A DNA stretch of 64,000 nt from Chiridota heheva (lineage: Eukaryota > Echinodermata > Holothuroidea > Apodida > Chiridotidae). The notes beneath the pieces are model-generated. The model searched no databases. It was not told the origin of the DNA and saw only the letters and a list, made by a program, of their open reading frames with translations. Every line of letters starts with the position of its first letter. Positions within the stretch are counted from its first letter, which is position 1. The stretch lies in assembly GCA_020152595.1 (NCBI GenBank), contig JAIGNY010004098.1, positions 237,501 to 301,500 on the forward strand, read 5' to 3'. The translations under genes and the position numbers were made by a program. This document shows positions 20,501-30,174 of the stretch, one piece after another.

Positions 20501-23500
20501 GACTTCTTATGGAGCCTATGGGATGTCATGGGGTGGGATGCCATGTAAGACATTGGGTGGGATGCCATGTGGAACAGGATGGAATGCCATGCGGGACATA
20601 GGATGGGATGTCATGTGGGACATTGGGTGGGATGTCATGTGGGACATGGGGTGGGATGCCATGTGGGACATTGGGTGGGATGCCATGTGGAACAGGATGG
20701 AATGCCATGCGGGACATAGGATGGGATGTCATGTGGGACATGGGGTGGGATGTCATGTGGGACATGGGGTGGGATGCCATGTGGGACATTGGGTGGGATG
20801 CCATGTGGAACAGGATGGAATGCCATGCGGAACATAGGATGGGATGTCATGTGTGACATGGGATGTCATGTGGGACATGGGGTGGGATGTCATGTGGGAC
20901 ATGGGGTGGGATACCATGTGGGTCATGGTGTGGGATGCCACGAGTAGCACTGAGTGTGGCATAGGTTGGGATGCCATGTGTGACATAGGGTAAGAGGCTA
21001 TATGGGACATAAGGTAGGAGGCCATGGAGACAAGATGTGATGCCATGTGGTACATAAAGTAAGATGTCATTGGGAGGGATACCATGTGAAACATATGGTG
21101 GGATCCAATGTGGGACATGAGATGGGATGCCATGTGGAACAGGGTGGCATGCCATGTAGAATATATGGTGGAATGGGATGGGATGTCATTTTGGACATAG
21201 GTTGGGATGTTATGTGTGGCATAGGGTAGGAGGCTATGTGGGACATAGGGTAGGAGGCCATGAAGACATGGGATGTGATGCCATGTGGGACATAAAGTAT
21301 GATGTCATTGGGATGGATAACATGTGGAACATATGGTGGGATGCCATGTGGGACATCAGGTGGGAAGCCACTGATGCGGGACATATGGTGGGATGCCATT
21401 GGGGACACATGGAAAGATACCATGTGGGACACAGAGAGGGATGCCATGTGGGACATAGGGAGGGATGCCATGTGAGACATACTGTAGGGAGGGATGCCAT
21501 GTGAGACATACTGTAGGGAGGGATGTCATGTGGTACATGTGGTTGGATTAATGTGGGACATACATGTAGGATGGGATCCATGTGGGACATAGGGTGTGAT
21601 GCCATGTGGGACATAGGGTGGGATGCCATATGGGAAATATGGTGGAATGCCATGTGGGACATATGGTGGAATGCCATGTGAGACATATGGTGGAATGCCA
21701 TGTGAGACACACTGTATGGTGGAATGCCATGTGGGAGATATGGTATAATGCCATGTGGGACAAGGCATGGGATGTGATGTGGGACATGGGGTGGGATGTC
21801 ATTTGGCACATGGGATGGGATCCATGTGGGTCATAGGATGGGATGCCATGTGGAACATATGGTGGAATGCCACGTGGGAGAAGGAATGGGATGGGATGTT
21901 ATGTGGGACATGGGGTGGGATGCCATGTGGGAGATATGGTGGAATTCCATGTGGGACAAAGGATGGGATGGGATGTCATGTGGGACATGGGGTGGAATGC
22001 CATGTGGGACATGGGATACCATGTTGGACTTAGTGTGAGATGCCATTTTTATATTTGGCCAGGTCATATAATATTTGTGTCAATTTGCATGGGCATGGGA
22101 ACCATGACGGTATTTACTGTTCTAGTTCTCAGGTGAGATGAAAACTGAAGATAATATCAGACAATCTTCAATCTGCTCGAAACTGGTTTTTCTTCTGATT
22201 GTTTGTATTTTAGGGTTTGTTGGCATATACAAGCAACGGACTGGAAACAAGATGGATGGATGCGCTATTTTTTACAACAGAAAGATGTTCAAAGCTGTGG
22301 CCATCAAGCCAGTAAGCTATCTCAGGAAAGGCAGTCATTTGCTGGATAGAGACAATGTGGGTGTTATTGTACTTTTGGTAACAAAATCTGGGTACCCACC
22401 ATTTAATTTATGTGTTGCTACCACCCACCTACTATTCAACCCTAAACGAGGGGACATAAAACTTTCCCAACTGGCAATACTTATAGCTGAAATTGACCAG
22501 CTTTGCAAATATAAAGAGGGAGGTCAGTTCATGTCATGCCCTGTTGTATTGTGTGGAGATATGAACAGCTCATTACAGAGCAACTTGATCAAGTTTCTAC
22601 AAGAGGGGGATTTAGATTTGACGCATCTTGAAGCGTGTGATATATCAGGACAATCGGAGAGCGGGAGGGGTATGAAGCGTCTCCTGCAGAGACCACCGTG
22701 GCCCGCATCTCTTGGAATAAATCAACGATGTCAGTATCAGAAGGTACTCAAAGCCAGAGAAGATGCAGCACGAGAAACTGAACAAGGTATGAATGCATGA
22801 AGTGATGGTCTTTTGATAATAGTAAAGCTTTGATATGAAGATGACAATGTTGATTTATGTCATGATATATGATAATGATTTCATGTTATGATAATGGTAT
22901 AGATTTGATCTAGTGAAAACAATGATTTTACCAGATGACTAAGATTTCCAAGAGAATTATACCAAGAATGAGCAAAAATTTCCCATCACTGTTTCCACCA
23001 TTGTTCTATGAATAGTGTATTAAATCTTGAAAGAGGGAACATGTAATAAAGTGTGAGCATACAAAGATGTATTTACTACTTTATTATTGTTTCTGTCATG
23101 ATTTTTTGTGGGAAGAGTTTTGACGCCTTCATTTAGAACTGTGGGAAATGTCAGACATAATTCATATTCTGGGTGACTGGTCCTTCTGCAAAGCACACAG
23201 CACTATGTATTCATTATACTGAGTGGAATTACAAATATTTAAATGGAGTGATCCCAGAGATATGGAGCCTGTTGATTCATCGCCAGCTTCCACTTAGTGC
23301 TCAGCATTGCATTCACCTGATGGAACAGGGTACTCAAGGTTGCAAAATCTTGCAGTCCTTCCCACAAACATGGTATACTTTCCTTTTCCCTGGTGTGGTG
23401 AAGCCAACATGGCTTTTGTCTTTTGTAAGGGCCTTGGCAACAGGAGGACCAGGTTATTTGATGGATAAGGAACCATCTATGTTGAGAGCAATGTGACTTC

Positions 23501-26500
23501 TACTCTATTCTCTCCATTTTTTTTTATTCCGTTTCATTTCACCTTGCACTTTACCACCTAAATTTTGTTTTATATCTTCATTTCACAGAATTCTCTCTCT
23601 GTGGATGGGCATCTGCTTTCGGTGAAATCATTCTTTTGTTTTTCTTCCCTTCCATACTGACCAAACTTTCGTGCCTTATCATTAGCTGATGAGCGATTCT
23701 CTTCAGTAGTTCTGCAAAAAAAAATCTGTTTTTTTTCTTCCCATTTACCTTGGGCTTCTCAGTCCTTGTTTTTTTTCATCATGACGAAACGCTTCTGCCT
23801 TGACCCTCCATTCCCTCCCAGTGACCCACCTGCTACCTCCATTGACCATTCTTCAGCTCCAGTTCCCAAAATTCTAATAATACAGGCCACCAATAAACCC
23901 GATAGTTTAAAAAGAGTTTCCCCTTTTCTAAATCACAAAGCGCTCCAAGACCTTGTCGGTACCCTCCCCAAGGTCTCCACCCTCAGATCTGGCGATCTCC
24001 TAGTGCACTCCTCTAATGCCATTAAACTCAAGCCAACCTTGCTAACAATCAACAAACCAACAAACAACCAATCAACAAACAACCCACCATCCAAACCCAC
24101 ACATATGACAGAGAAGAGAACATGTATTGTTTAATTACCAAACATACTTCTCGTCCAACTTTCAAAAACAACCACTCCCAAAGAAACAGGGACAGATCCA
24201 AAGGAAAAATAAGCCAACTCAAACCCAACAGATCTTCCTCAAGATAACCCCCTGCCTCCTTATGGTATGCAGCATAAACAATTACAACAACATTCACAAC
24301 ATACAATGGAACATAAGGAGCCTTAAGGCCAATTCTGAAGGATCTGGCCACCACCTTCAAGCTGGTCGTCTTCTGCCTACAAGAAACCTTCTTGAGAACC
24401 ACTGACCATTATCCCCTCAACAACTTCGCTTGCTATCACGAACATCAAGTGGACGCAGACGGCCTGTGGGGGCGTCTCCATTCTCGTTAGACACGATATC
24501 CAACACAGCCCTGTTCATGTGAACACCGACCTTCAGGCCATCTGTATGTCTATCTCCCTTTACAAAACCTTCACTCTTTGCAATATCTATCTCCCCCAAT
24601 GCCAACGTTCAGCCAACTAGCCTTAACAACCTCATCTCTCAGTTTTCCTCCCCCTTCATCCTTCTTGGTGACTTCAACGCCCACAACCGATTGTGGGGTT
24701 CCCAATACCACCACCCCCAGAGGCAAGCTCGTGGAAAACACTCTTCGACAGCACAGCCTCCCCTTGCTCAACACTTACTCCCCAACCTACCTGCACCCTG
24801 CCAAAGGCTCCCTTACCTGTAATGACCTTTTTATCTGTTCCCCCAACCTCCTCCTTGATTTTAGCTGGAAGGTCACTGCTGATCTCTGTGGTAGTGACCA
24901 TTACCCTCTTCTTATACACTCCAACCTTCAAACCCCCACTGACCACACCCCCATTTTGAACCTCGAGAAGGCTGACTGGCCCTTTTTGAAACCCTCTGTG
25001 ACTCTCACCTCTTCCCCAACTCCTCGAGGGTGAGCATCCCATGTCAAACTTCAGTAACATCCTTATCAACATTGCCACCTGCTCTATTCCCAAAACCTCC
25101 AAACCCCCTAGTTACCCCCCTCCCCCTCCCTTCCAACCCCTGGTTCTCTGATGACTGCAAAACCGCCATCAAGAACAGGAAAAGGTCCCTCAGGAACTTC
25201 AAAACTAACCCGACCACCTCAACCTCGTTCGCATCAGTGGTGCCAAGGTTAGGCGCACTATTAAGGACAGTAAAACCAACACTTGGAACAACTTTATCTC
25301 TTTTCTCACCACCAACACACCCACTAAGAAGATTTGGAGAATGGTTAACAGCTGCACCTCCAAGGGCCCAGATAACATCCCCTACCAGTCCCTGAAACAC
25401 CTCCTCAACAAGGCCACCACTACCCTATTCACCATCCTCTACCACATTTGGTCCTCACACTCCTTTCCCCCTATTTGGAGGACAGCTATTGTCACCCCCA
25501 TCTCTAAAACGGGGAAGGACAGTACCGACCCCTCCAGCTACAGCCCCATCGCCCTTACCTGCTGTCTCTGTAAAATTATGGAAATGATTATTAATCAGAG
25601 ACTAACTGGTTTCTTAAGAAGCAACTGAATCCTCTTCGCTCACCAAAGCGGCCTCCGGAAACGTCCCAATACCCTACACCAGTTAATTACGCTCGACACC
25701 GCTATGCGGGAATCCTTTGCAAAAAAAGAACACCTCATTGCCATCTTTTTTGACCACTACTTGGAAATATGGCATTATCCACTAACTTTACGCCATCAGC
25801 CTCCGAGGCCACCTCCCCATCTTTATTTAAAACTTCCCTCTCACCCAGGAAGTTCCAAGTTCGTATTGGCCACACCCTCTCCAACCTTATCCCCAAGAAG
25901 AGGGTGTCCCCCAGGGCAGCATCCTCTCCCCCACTCTTCAACCGGAGCATTAACAACATCACGGACAACCTTGGCCACAACATCAAAAGTATCCTCTAAA
26001 TGGACGACTTCACCATCTTCTACTCCTCCCCTAGCTTTTTTCTTGTGGAAAATAGGCTCCAACTCAGCCTCATCCAGCTGCAAGTCTGGTGCAACAATAA
26101 AGGTTTTGAATTCAAAAGACAAGACAGTCTGCATGCACCTCTGTCATTTCAACAACCTTCAACCCAACCCGAACCTCGTGCTTAATGGGAATCGCATCCC
26201 TAAAGCTAAACACACAAAGTTCCTGGGTTTAACTAGACCCCAAGCTCTCCTACAAGCTACACATCACCAACCAGAAACAGAACTGCAACAGCTCCCTCAA
26301 CATTCTTCGCCTCCTCTCCAACACCACTTGGGGTGCGAACCGCCATGCCCTCCTCAAAATCTTCAGGCTCACCATTCGTGCCAAGCTCGACTATGGCAAT
26401 ATTGTCTACTGTGCCGCTCACAACTCATACCTTGACCACATCAACACCATACGAAAGTGCCTACAGGACCTCCCCAATCACCAGCCTTCATTTTGAAGCC

Positions 26501-28745
26501 AATGAATCCCCCTTTCTGCTAAGGTGTGAAAGCTTAGCCTCTCCTATGCTTTTAGAGTCCTCACCAACACCCAGAACCCTGTTTACAACCTCATTAGGTA
26601 CCCCAATTTCTCCACCCTCTTTGATAGGACTAAAACCCTATCCCCTCCCTTTAGCTTACGCATTAAATCAGACCTCCATCTCGGCATCAACCGCGCCACT
26701 TTTGGCACCTTCTCCTGGCCCACTTTTCCTCCTTGGGCCACCCCCCTCCCTTTATCCACCTTGGCCTCTCCGCTTATTACAAAACTTAAACCGATCCTAA
26801 CCTGTTCATCAATTTTCTCAACCAAATCAAAGACCAACTTTCAAACTACACCTTCATCTATACTGATGGCTCCTAGGAAGGCAACAAGACAGCTGCTGCT
26901 GCCGTCATCCAAGATATCACCCTCTGTAGCAGGCTTCCCGACTACTCGTCTTTTTTCCAGCTGAGGCAAAGGCCATCCTCCTCGCCCTCAACTGTATTGA
27001 GTACTCTTCTCTCAGCTACTTTGCCATCTTCTCAGACTCCAAGGCTGTTCTTACTTTTTTTTAAAGTATTCTTTTCTTCTGGATACCCAGCCATATTGGC
27101 ATCCCTGGCAATGACAGGGCTGATGCAGCCGCTAAGGTTGCCCTTAACCTCCCCCCTACCCCCATTTTACCAAAACCCTTTTTGACATCAAACTGCTGAG
27201 CGCCTCCCTTGTTCGTGACCGCTGGCAAATCTCATGGGACTCCCAAATTGATAACAAACTCCACGTCATTCAGCACACCACTCCGATTAAACTCCCTTTA
27301 TCAACAACCTCTCTCGTGTCGACAATGTTCATATTAACTGTCTTAGAATAGGTCACACCCACCTCACTCATTCCCAACTCCTTATTGGCTCCCCTAACCC
27401 CTCTGCAACAATTGCCATTGCACCCTTACAGTCCATCACATTCTCCTTGCTTGCCCCCTGTACAACCTTCCCAGAGCTTCCCTCGCTCCCCACAACTCAA
27501 TTGCCGAGTTCTTCCAGAAAAACCCTCCAGATAGAATTATCTCCTTCCTTCATCATGCTTCCCTATACTACCATATTTAGTCCCCCTCTTGTTTTTTTTC
27601 TTTACTCATGCACCTCCTCTCTCTATGCCAGCTTTCTGACTTTTAGTTCTTGTATTTCTCTCATTCTCCCCCTGGTTTCTTTCCTTCCTACCTCTAGAAT
27701 GATCTAACCTCTTAGGCACAATTTGACCCTTATTGTTGTGGTGCTGTAAAGCCCTCATCAAACAAACAAACAAACTGTCAAGACTTCGTGAATCATAATG
27801 TAATTTTCTTCTTCCGAGATACAATCTTCCCAAACCAGGTTTAGCTAGTATGTAAAGATCCCCAAACCAGACAATTAGCTAGTCTGTAAAGATCCCTGGA
27901 TCAGGCTTAGCTAGTCTGTAAGGATCCCCGAACCAGGCTTAGCTAGTCTGTAAGGATGCTCAAACCAGGCTTAGCTAGTCCGTAAGGATCTCCGAACCAG
28001 GCCTAGCTAGTCCGTAAGGATCTCCGAACCAGGCTTAGCTATTCCGTAAGGATGCTCAAACCAGGCTTAGCTAGTCCGTAAGGATCTCCGAACCGGGCTT
28101 AGCTAGTCCGTAAGGATCCTCGAACCAGGATTAGCTAGTCTGTAAGGATCCCCGAACCAGGCTTAGCTAGTCTGTAAGGAACCCTGAACCAGGATTAGCT
28201 AGTCTGTAAGGATTCCCAACTTGATTGTAGTCATGTGATTTTTATGTAGCTGAAAGGCAGCAAATGATTAATGTGTTTGTCTGTGTTTATTAATCTCTAC
28301 ATTTGATTTGACCTGGTATCAAATTTATTCTCATTACTGTAGAAAATACATCAAAAATTTTCAGCTGAAAATTGACAACGATCCCACTTGTATCATTACA
28401 GGTAGAAAATGGCAATCAGAAGAATCTGCAATGTCTTCCAAGGAGCGATCTATATCCAGAAACATCATCCAACATCCATTCAACTTTTCCTCGGTTTATT
28501 CTCTCCACAAATCAAATCGAGAAGTTACCTCTAACCATTCAAGGACAAACTGCATGTTGGATTACATTTTTTATTCATCGCCAGGGAAAGATGAACATTT
28601 GAAAAGTGATCTTCCTCTTCTGGAAGCTGTTGGTAAGTTGGATCTGTTGACTGATTCAGAAGCAGATGCACAAGGAGGGCTTCCTAATCAAGTGTATTCA
28701 TCCGATCACTTTTCTCTCGTTGCAAACTTTGTTCTCACGAGGTAG
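7915..28745 (+). CDS. ANGEL2: ANGEL1/2-like protein (EEP-family phosphatase/deadenylase-like), five coding exons
   Basis: The spliced coding region is 7915-8551, 9831-10048, 15268-15337, 22214-22786 and 28402-28745: 1842 nt, 613 residues, stop TAG at 28743. All phases match (1, 0, 1, 1). Motifs of the EEP fold appear in order: CYNVLA (Asn244), CLQEVQ (catalytic Glu291), GIYKQRTGNKMDGC (313-325), TTHLLFNP (His380), CGDMNS (Asp424, Asn426), LDYIFYS (Asp553) and SSDHFSL (Asp601, His602). The layout and the THLLFNPKRGDIKLSQLA stretch point to the ANGEL branch and away from CNOT6 or Nocturnin. Vertebrate ANGEL2 (544 residues) is reported to remove 2',3'-cyclic phosphates from RNA ends. ANGEL1 versus ANGEL2 orthology cannot be settled here. 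All catalytic residues are present, so the gene looks functional despite repeat-filled introns. Confidence 0.9.
8182..8270 (+). repeat. 21-bp coding minisatellite in ANGEL exon 1 (four copies)
   Basis: The unit GCATCCAGTATACCGGGAGTT and close variants repeat four times. Since 21 is a multiple of three, they encode heptapeptide repeats (ASSIPGV, ASSVPGF, ASSIPGF, ASSIPGV) without disturbing the frame. Copy-number change would lengthen or shorten the N-terminal tail by seven residues. Confidence 0.9.
8541..9030 (+). repeat. 42-bp minisatellite repeating the ANGEL exon 1 splice donor, 12 copies
   Basis: The unit is 42 bp and contains CCAGATCATCGGGTGAGTG followed by AACATTGTGCTTTAGTCTTG. The first copy includes the last bases of exon 1 and the GTGAGT donor. 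Copies of GGTGAGTGAACATTG start near 8551, 8592, 8634, 8677, 8719, 8761, 8803, 8845, 8887, 8929, 8971 and 9013. The fourth and eleventh have CAG|GTGAGT, a better donor consensus than the exonic CGG|GTGAGT. An open frame of 173 codons across it is an artefact of the 14-codon period. Confidence 0.95.
9031..9830 (+). other. Rest of ANGEL intron 1; SINE-like or TE-derived stretch possible
   Basis: No coding sequence. A poly-A tract followed by ATATATATG lies near 9151-9170, after a sequence with AATATTAAA, which might be a retroposed tail. At about 9215-9310 lies text resembling the 46446-46680 SINE-like element (CACTGGCACTCATTTTACAG, then CTAAGTAGAAATATGGAGG). The acceptor is TTTATTGTCCCAG at 9830. 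Confidence 0.35.
9831..10048 (+). CDS. ANGEL2: ANGEL gene, coding exon 2 (start of EEP domain)
   Basis: The exon begins with two bases that complete a Gly codon from exon 1 and ends in phase 0 before GTAAGTATT. It encodes residues 214-285. FSLMCYNVLAQNLL carries Asn244, the metal/phosphate-binding Asn of the EEP fold, followed by the typical ANGEL segment LYRNCDHRFLEWGYRRSN. Acceptor and donor are both strong. An upstream ATG at 9800 lies in the intron and is not used. Confidence 0.92.
10311..12112 (+). repeat. 26-bp minisatellite with higher-order structure, about 69 copies
   Basis: The unit is CATATGCAGTCAAGGCCATG plus GATGCT (26 bp), with CATATG and CCATGG six-base palindromes. Diagnostic variants (TACAGTC, GTGCAGTC, CTTGTGAAGTC, GCGATC, GCAATTAAGG) recur in the same order. 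The CTTGTGAAGTC variant lies near 10523, 10834, 11378, 11586 and 11950, so blocks of several units have been duplicated. It lies in ANGEL intron 2. Many open frames of up to 185 codons are artefacts. Confidence 0.95.
12113..14836 (+). repeat. 35-bp minisatellite, about 78 degenerate copies
   Basis: The consensus unit is CCTGGTCTACCCCTTGTCAA plus TGAACTCTCAGTTAA (35 bp). Copies vary between TCAATGAA and TCAGTGAA, and some have an extra CTAGCTGG. It begins exactly where the 26-bp array stops, with no unique spacer. Copies are more diverged than in the 26-bp array, which suggests it is older or less homogenised. It lies in ANGEL intron 2. Confidence 0.95.
14844..14881 (+). repeat. ACAT/AT microsatellite
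   Basis: A short run of ACATACATACATAC followed by ATATATATATAT separates the 35-bp array from unique intron sequence. Confidence 0.9.
14882..15267 (+). other. End of ANGEL intron 2; possible old SINE/MITE
   Basis: The stretch with GACTGACATCGTAACGTCCC followed by CTCCGAAGGAC resembles short interspersed elements seen in many invertebrate genomes, but I cannot assign it to a family. The intron ends TGCTGTTTATAG at 15267. Confidence 0.3.
15268..15337 (+). CDS. ANGEL2: ANGEL gene, coding exon 3 (catalytic Glu)
   Basis: A 70-nt exon in phase 0 at the start and phase 1 at the end, encoding residues 286-308. It carries IVCLQEVQKQHFEEF with Glu291, the catalytic metal-binding residue. The frame requires the donor AAAG|GTTGGT at 15338. 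A better-looking GTAAGC four bases later would give the wrong phase for exon 4. Joined to exon 4 it gives KKGFVGIYKQRTG, the conserved G[YF]xGxYKxRTG of CCR4-type proteins, which supports the weaker donor. Confidence 0.88.
15338..16268 (+). other. ANGEL intron 3, first part; TE terminus and CT-rich tract
   Basis: No coding sequence. At about 15702 lies CAGTGGCGTAGCCAGGATTT, a terminal sequence common to several DNA-transposon families in animals. The matching opposite end was not found nearby. A CT-rich tract occurs at about 16118-16160. Open frames here look non-coding. Confidence 0.4.
16266..17325 (+). mobile_element. piggyBac-like non-autonomous element (TTAA target, CCCT ends)
   Basis: The left end is TTTAACCCTTACTCTACCA and the right end TGGTAGAGTCAGGGTTAA. 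The terminal inverted repeats (CCCTKACTCTACCA) are directly flanked by TTAA at both sides, the hallmark of piggyBac superfamily insertions. Inside the left end is a small palindrome, GCGATAGTATCGC. Internal frames (for example 122 codons on the minus strand) show no transposase resemblance, so this is a MITE-like derivative of about 1.05 kb. A shorter relative lies at 18671-18775. Confidence 0.75.
17341..18288 (+). repeat. 20-bp minisatellite, about 47 copies
   Basis: The consensus unit is CCCACGGATTAAAATCTGAA (20 bp). Outer copies at both ends are more diverged (GATGGATTA, CCGACAGATTAAAATATGAA), as often seen when array edges escape homogenisation. It starts about 15 bases after the piggyBac-like element ends. 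It lies in ANGEL intron 3. Confidence 0.95.
18289..18670 (+). other. ANGEL intron 3, unique AT-rich stretch
   Basis: A pyrimidine-rich run (18300-18340) follows the array. Otherwise there is no recognisable element and no coding sequence. Confidence 0.5.
18671..18775 (+). mobile_element. Short piggyBac-like MITE relative
   Basis: The left end CCATACTCTACCATGCGGCGA and the right end TGGTAGAGTAAAGGTTAA match the ends of the 16266-17325 element, including the GGCGATA..ATC motif inside the left end. It is about 105 bp. The right side keeps TTAA, while the left flank has decayed (CTAAAG). It is an internally deleted, older copy. Confidence 0.6.
18955..19220 (+). repeat. Degenerate G-rich GGGAGGGATGG repeat
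   Basis: Loose tandem copies of GGGAGGGATGGATGGCAT with variable spacing. Purine-rich on this strand, with several G-runs that could form G-quadruplex-like structures. It lies in ANGEL intron 3. Confidence 0.8.
19221..20296 (+). other. ANGEL intron 3, unique part with a dispersed-repeat terminus
   Basis: At 19352-19399 lies the sequence GATATCGTGTTTAGGTTTCT followed by the hairpin GATGCTGATAGCATC. This matches the end of the dispersed family at 6290-7405. Around 19800-20030 there is a loose repetition of TTCCTCAAAAATGTTA-like phrases. No coding sequence. Confidence 0.45.
20297..22046 (+). repeat. 23-bp minisatellite (GGGATGCCATGTGGGACAT core), about 70 copies
   Basis: The unit core GGGATGCCATGTGGGACAT has a 4-base variable joint (GGGT, AGGA, TGGT, AGGG). 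A unique stretch of about 140 bp at 20370-20515 interrupts it. That stretch partly duplicates the flank at 20160-20275 (both contain TATGCTCAATCAGGGA). It ends 170 bp before exon 4, so the last part of ANGEL intron 3 is mostly array. Open frames on both strands are artefacts. Confidence 0.93.
22214..22786 (+). CDS. ANGEL2: ANGEL gene, coding exon 4 (core of EEP domain)
   Basis: The exon starts after GTTTGTATTTTAG, in phase 1, and ends in phase 1 at CAAG|GTATGA. It encodes residues 310-499: FVGIYKQRTGNKMDGC, LLDRDNVGVIVLL, CVATTHLLFNPKRGD, VVLCGDMNS (Asp424, Asn426), an ISGQSESGRG segment and PPWPASLGINQRCQY. All of these are characteristic of ANGEL proteins. The basic, acidic tail KAREDAARETEQ is less conserved. 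Confidence 0.93.
22787..23470 (+). other. ANGEL intron 4, unique part
   Basis: AT-rich, with no coding sequence or repeat recognised. An AATAAA word at about 23045 could in principle serve premature polyadenylation, but there is no supporting context. Confidence 0.45.
23471..27776 (+). mobile_element. LINE copy 1 (I/Nimb-group-like non-LTR retrotransposon), decayed, in ANGEL intron 4
   Basis: Same family as the copies at 36563-42088 and 50605-56088. ORF1 starts at 23781 (MTKRFCLDPP). ORF2 shows the apurinic-endonuclease motif IQWNIRSLKAN (about 24305), CGSDHYPLL (about 24890), reverse-transcriptase segments (PSSYSPIALTCCLC; DDFTIFYSS at about 26005), RNase H pieces (YTDGS at about 26855) and SHIGIPGNDRAD (about 27090), then a CATCAAACAAACAAAC tail. 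Compared with copy 2 it lacks the ORF1 zinc-knuckle region, a block after 25350 and the reverse-transcriptase FDLEKAFD motif, and has many frame breaks. It is inactive and in sense orientation to ANGEL. Confidence 0.9.
27826..28218 (+). repeat. 32-bp minisatellite, about 12 copies
   Basis: The unit is AACCAGGCTTAGCTAGTCCG plus TAAGGATCTCCG. It starts about 50 bp after the LINE copy 1 tail and ends about 185 bp before ANGEL exon 5. Confidence 0.93.
28402..28745 (+). CDS. ANGEL2: ANGEL gene, coding exon 5 (C-terminus)
   Basis: Acceptor GTATCATTACAG at 28401, phase 1, stop TAG at 28743. It encodes residues 501-613: FNFSSVYSLHKSN, the segment NCMLDYIFYSS (Asp553) and QVYSSDHFSLVANF with the catalytic Asp601/His602 pair. 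Length and order match the last exon region of ANGEL proteins. Confidence 0.93.
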
Positions 28746-30174
28746 AAGTGGTGAATGATTTTGAGTTTGAATGGATGATGGGATATGAGGGAACATGGAT
28801 TCCTGGAGTTTGTATTGATTTTGATAACATTTACAATTCGGGTGCCTTATCACCATCAAAAAGTGGACTATAAAACTGCTAGTGATTTATCTCAAAATGA
28901 TGGTCAAAGCTACAGTAAGAAGTGACACATAACAACAAACCAAACCTATAACAAAGAAAAGGAATATTTTCAAACTGTAGAGAAACCTGTCCTTAGTGTG
29001 TCTTTCATCAGGAGGCTGTGCCAAAAACAGTTTGTTAATCTTATATCATGCATTCTTGGTTCACGTGTATAAGGTGCACTCTTATCATTAATTGCAACAT
29101 TTTTTGATTGTCTGTTGTAATTAAACTTGCTTCAATATGCATCACTAACATTTACAATAGCATAACAGCTGTTGTCTCTTCTGTGAATGGCAATCATTGA
29201 TCTGCCATATAGTATGTATGCTATTTTCAAAATTTAAAAGCTGTTATTCTGTGAATTTTATGCTCCTCTTAATTGGAAGTAAAAGATACACATTTCTTAA
29301 GTTCACAATAGTGGATAAAATCCATTTGATGAGAATTGAATAGAGGATACGAGAGTGAGGTCTTAGAGCAACTTAAGGGTGGATTAAGTAGCTTTTCTTT
29401 AGGTAAGAATTAATTTACTATTTTCAAAATATTAACAGAAGTGAACTACAAATGTATTCTTGTTTTGAGAAGAAAATGTTTGTAGCTGAGCATTTATTAA
29501 AGTTGATGGAATTGAACAGTAGAAAAGATAGCACCAGACCACCTTGTCAAGTCTCTTATTTGTCCATAGATTGATGCCATTTACACCATCAACTTCACAA
29601 AAGGGGTAGCTAACATGAATAATCCATGAGCATCAAGAAAAGAGAAAAATAAATATAAACCAGTGACTACATATATTTGCTTTGAAGTATTTATTTCTTT
29701 CAATTTTCTTTGATATTGATTTGATTGAATTTATGATAAATTTTTGAAGGACATACATAATAGCACTCACAGTATCTAACTATTACTACTACACAAAGTG
29801 CATAAAGCAAACCTCTTTGAGGTTACATTATAAAAAGTTGTAATGATGCAAACACATAAAATATTTTGAATTTTATAAGATTAACATCAAAGGAAAGAAG
29901 AATTGTGAGTGGTCTCTTGTTAACTCAAAAAGTGTATAATTTTTATTATTATTATTGTTATTATTGTTATTATTATTCAAAACTTAATATAACCAAATCA
30001 ATCAAGTGACATTCCTATTGTTTAATATATTACTTTAGAAATGACAGCTCCCATGTTTGTCGAAATCCTTGTCTCATACATCAGTACTTGTATCTATACT
30101 ACAATTCATTTTCCTGGTTGACCATAAGTAACCATCCCCATCCCACAAGATTAAATTTTTATTTTACAAATAAA
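28746..30174 (+). other. Probable ANGEL 3' UTR and flank; TTA microsatellite
   Basis: No coding sequence. Possible polyadenylation signals are ATTAAA at about 29120 and AATAAA at about 29648, so the 3' UTR may be 0.4-0.9 kb. A (TTA/TTG)n microsatellite lies at 29940-29978. Confidence 0.45.

Noticed and set aside
22138..22213. ATG at 22138 as start of a separate protein
   Set aside because: It lies in the intron. The acceptor at 22213 and the phase match with exon 3 show that coding starts at 22214.
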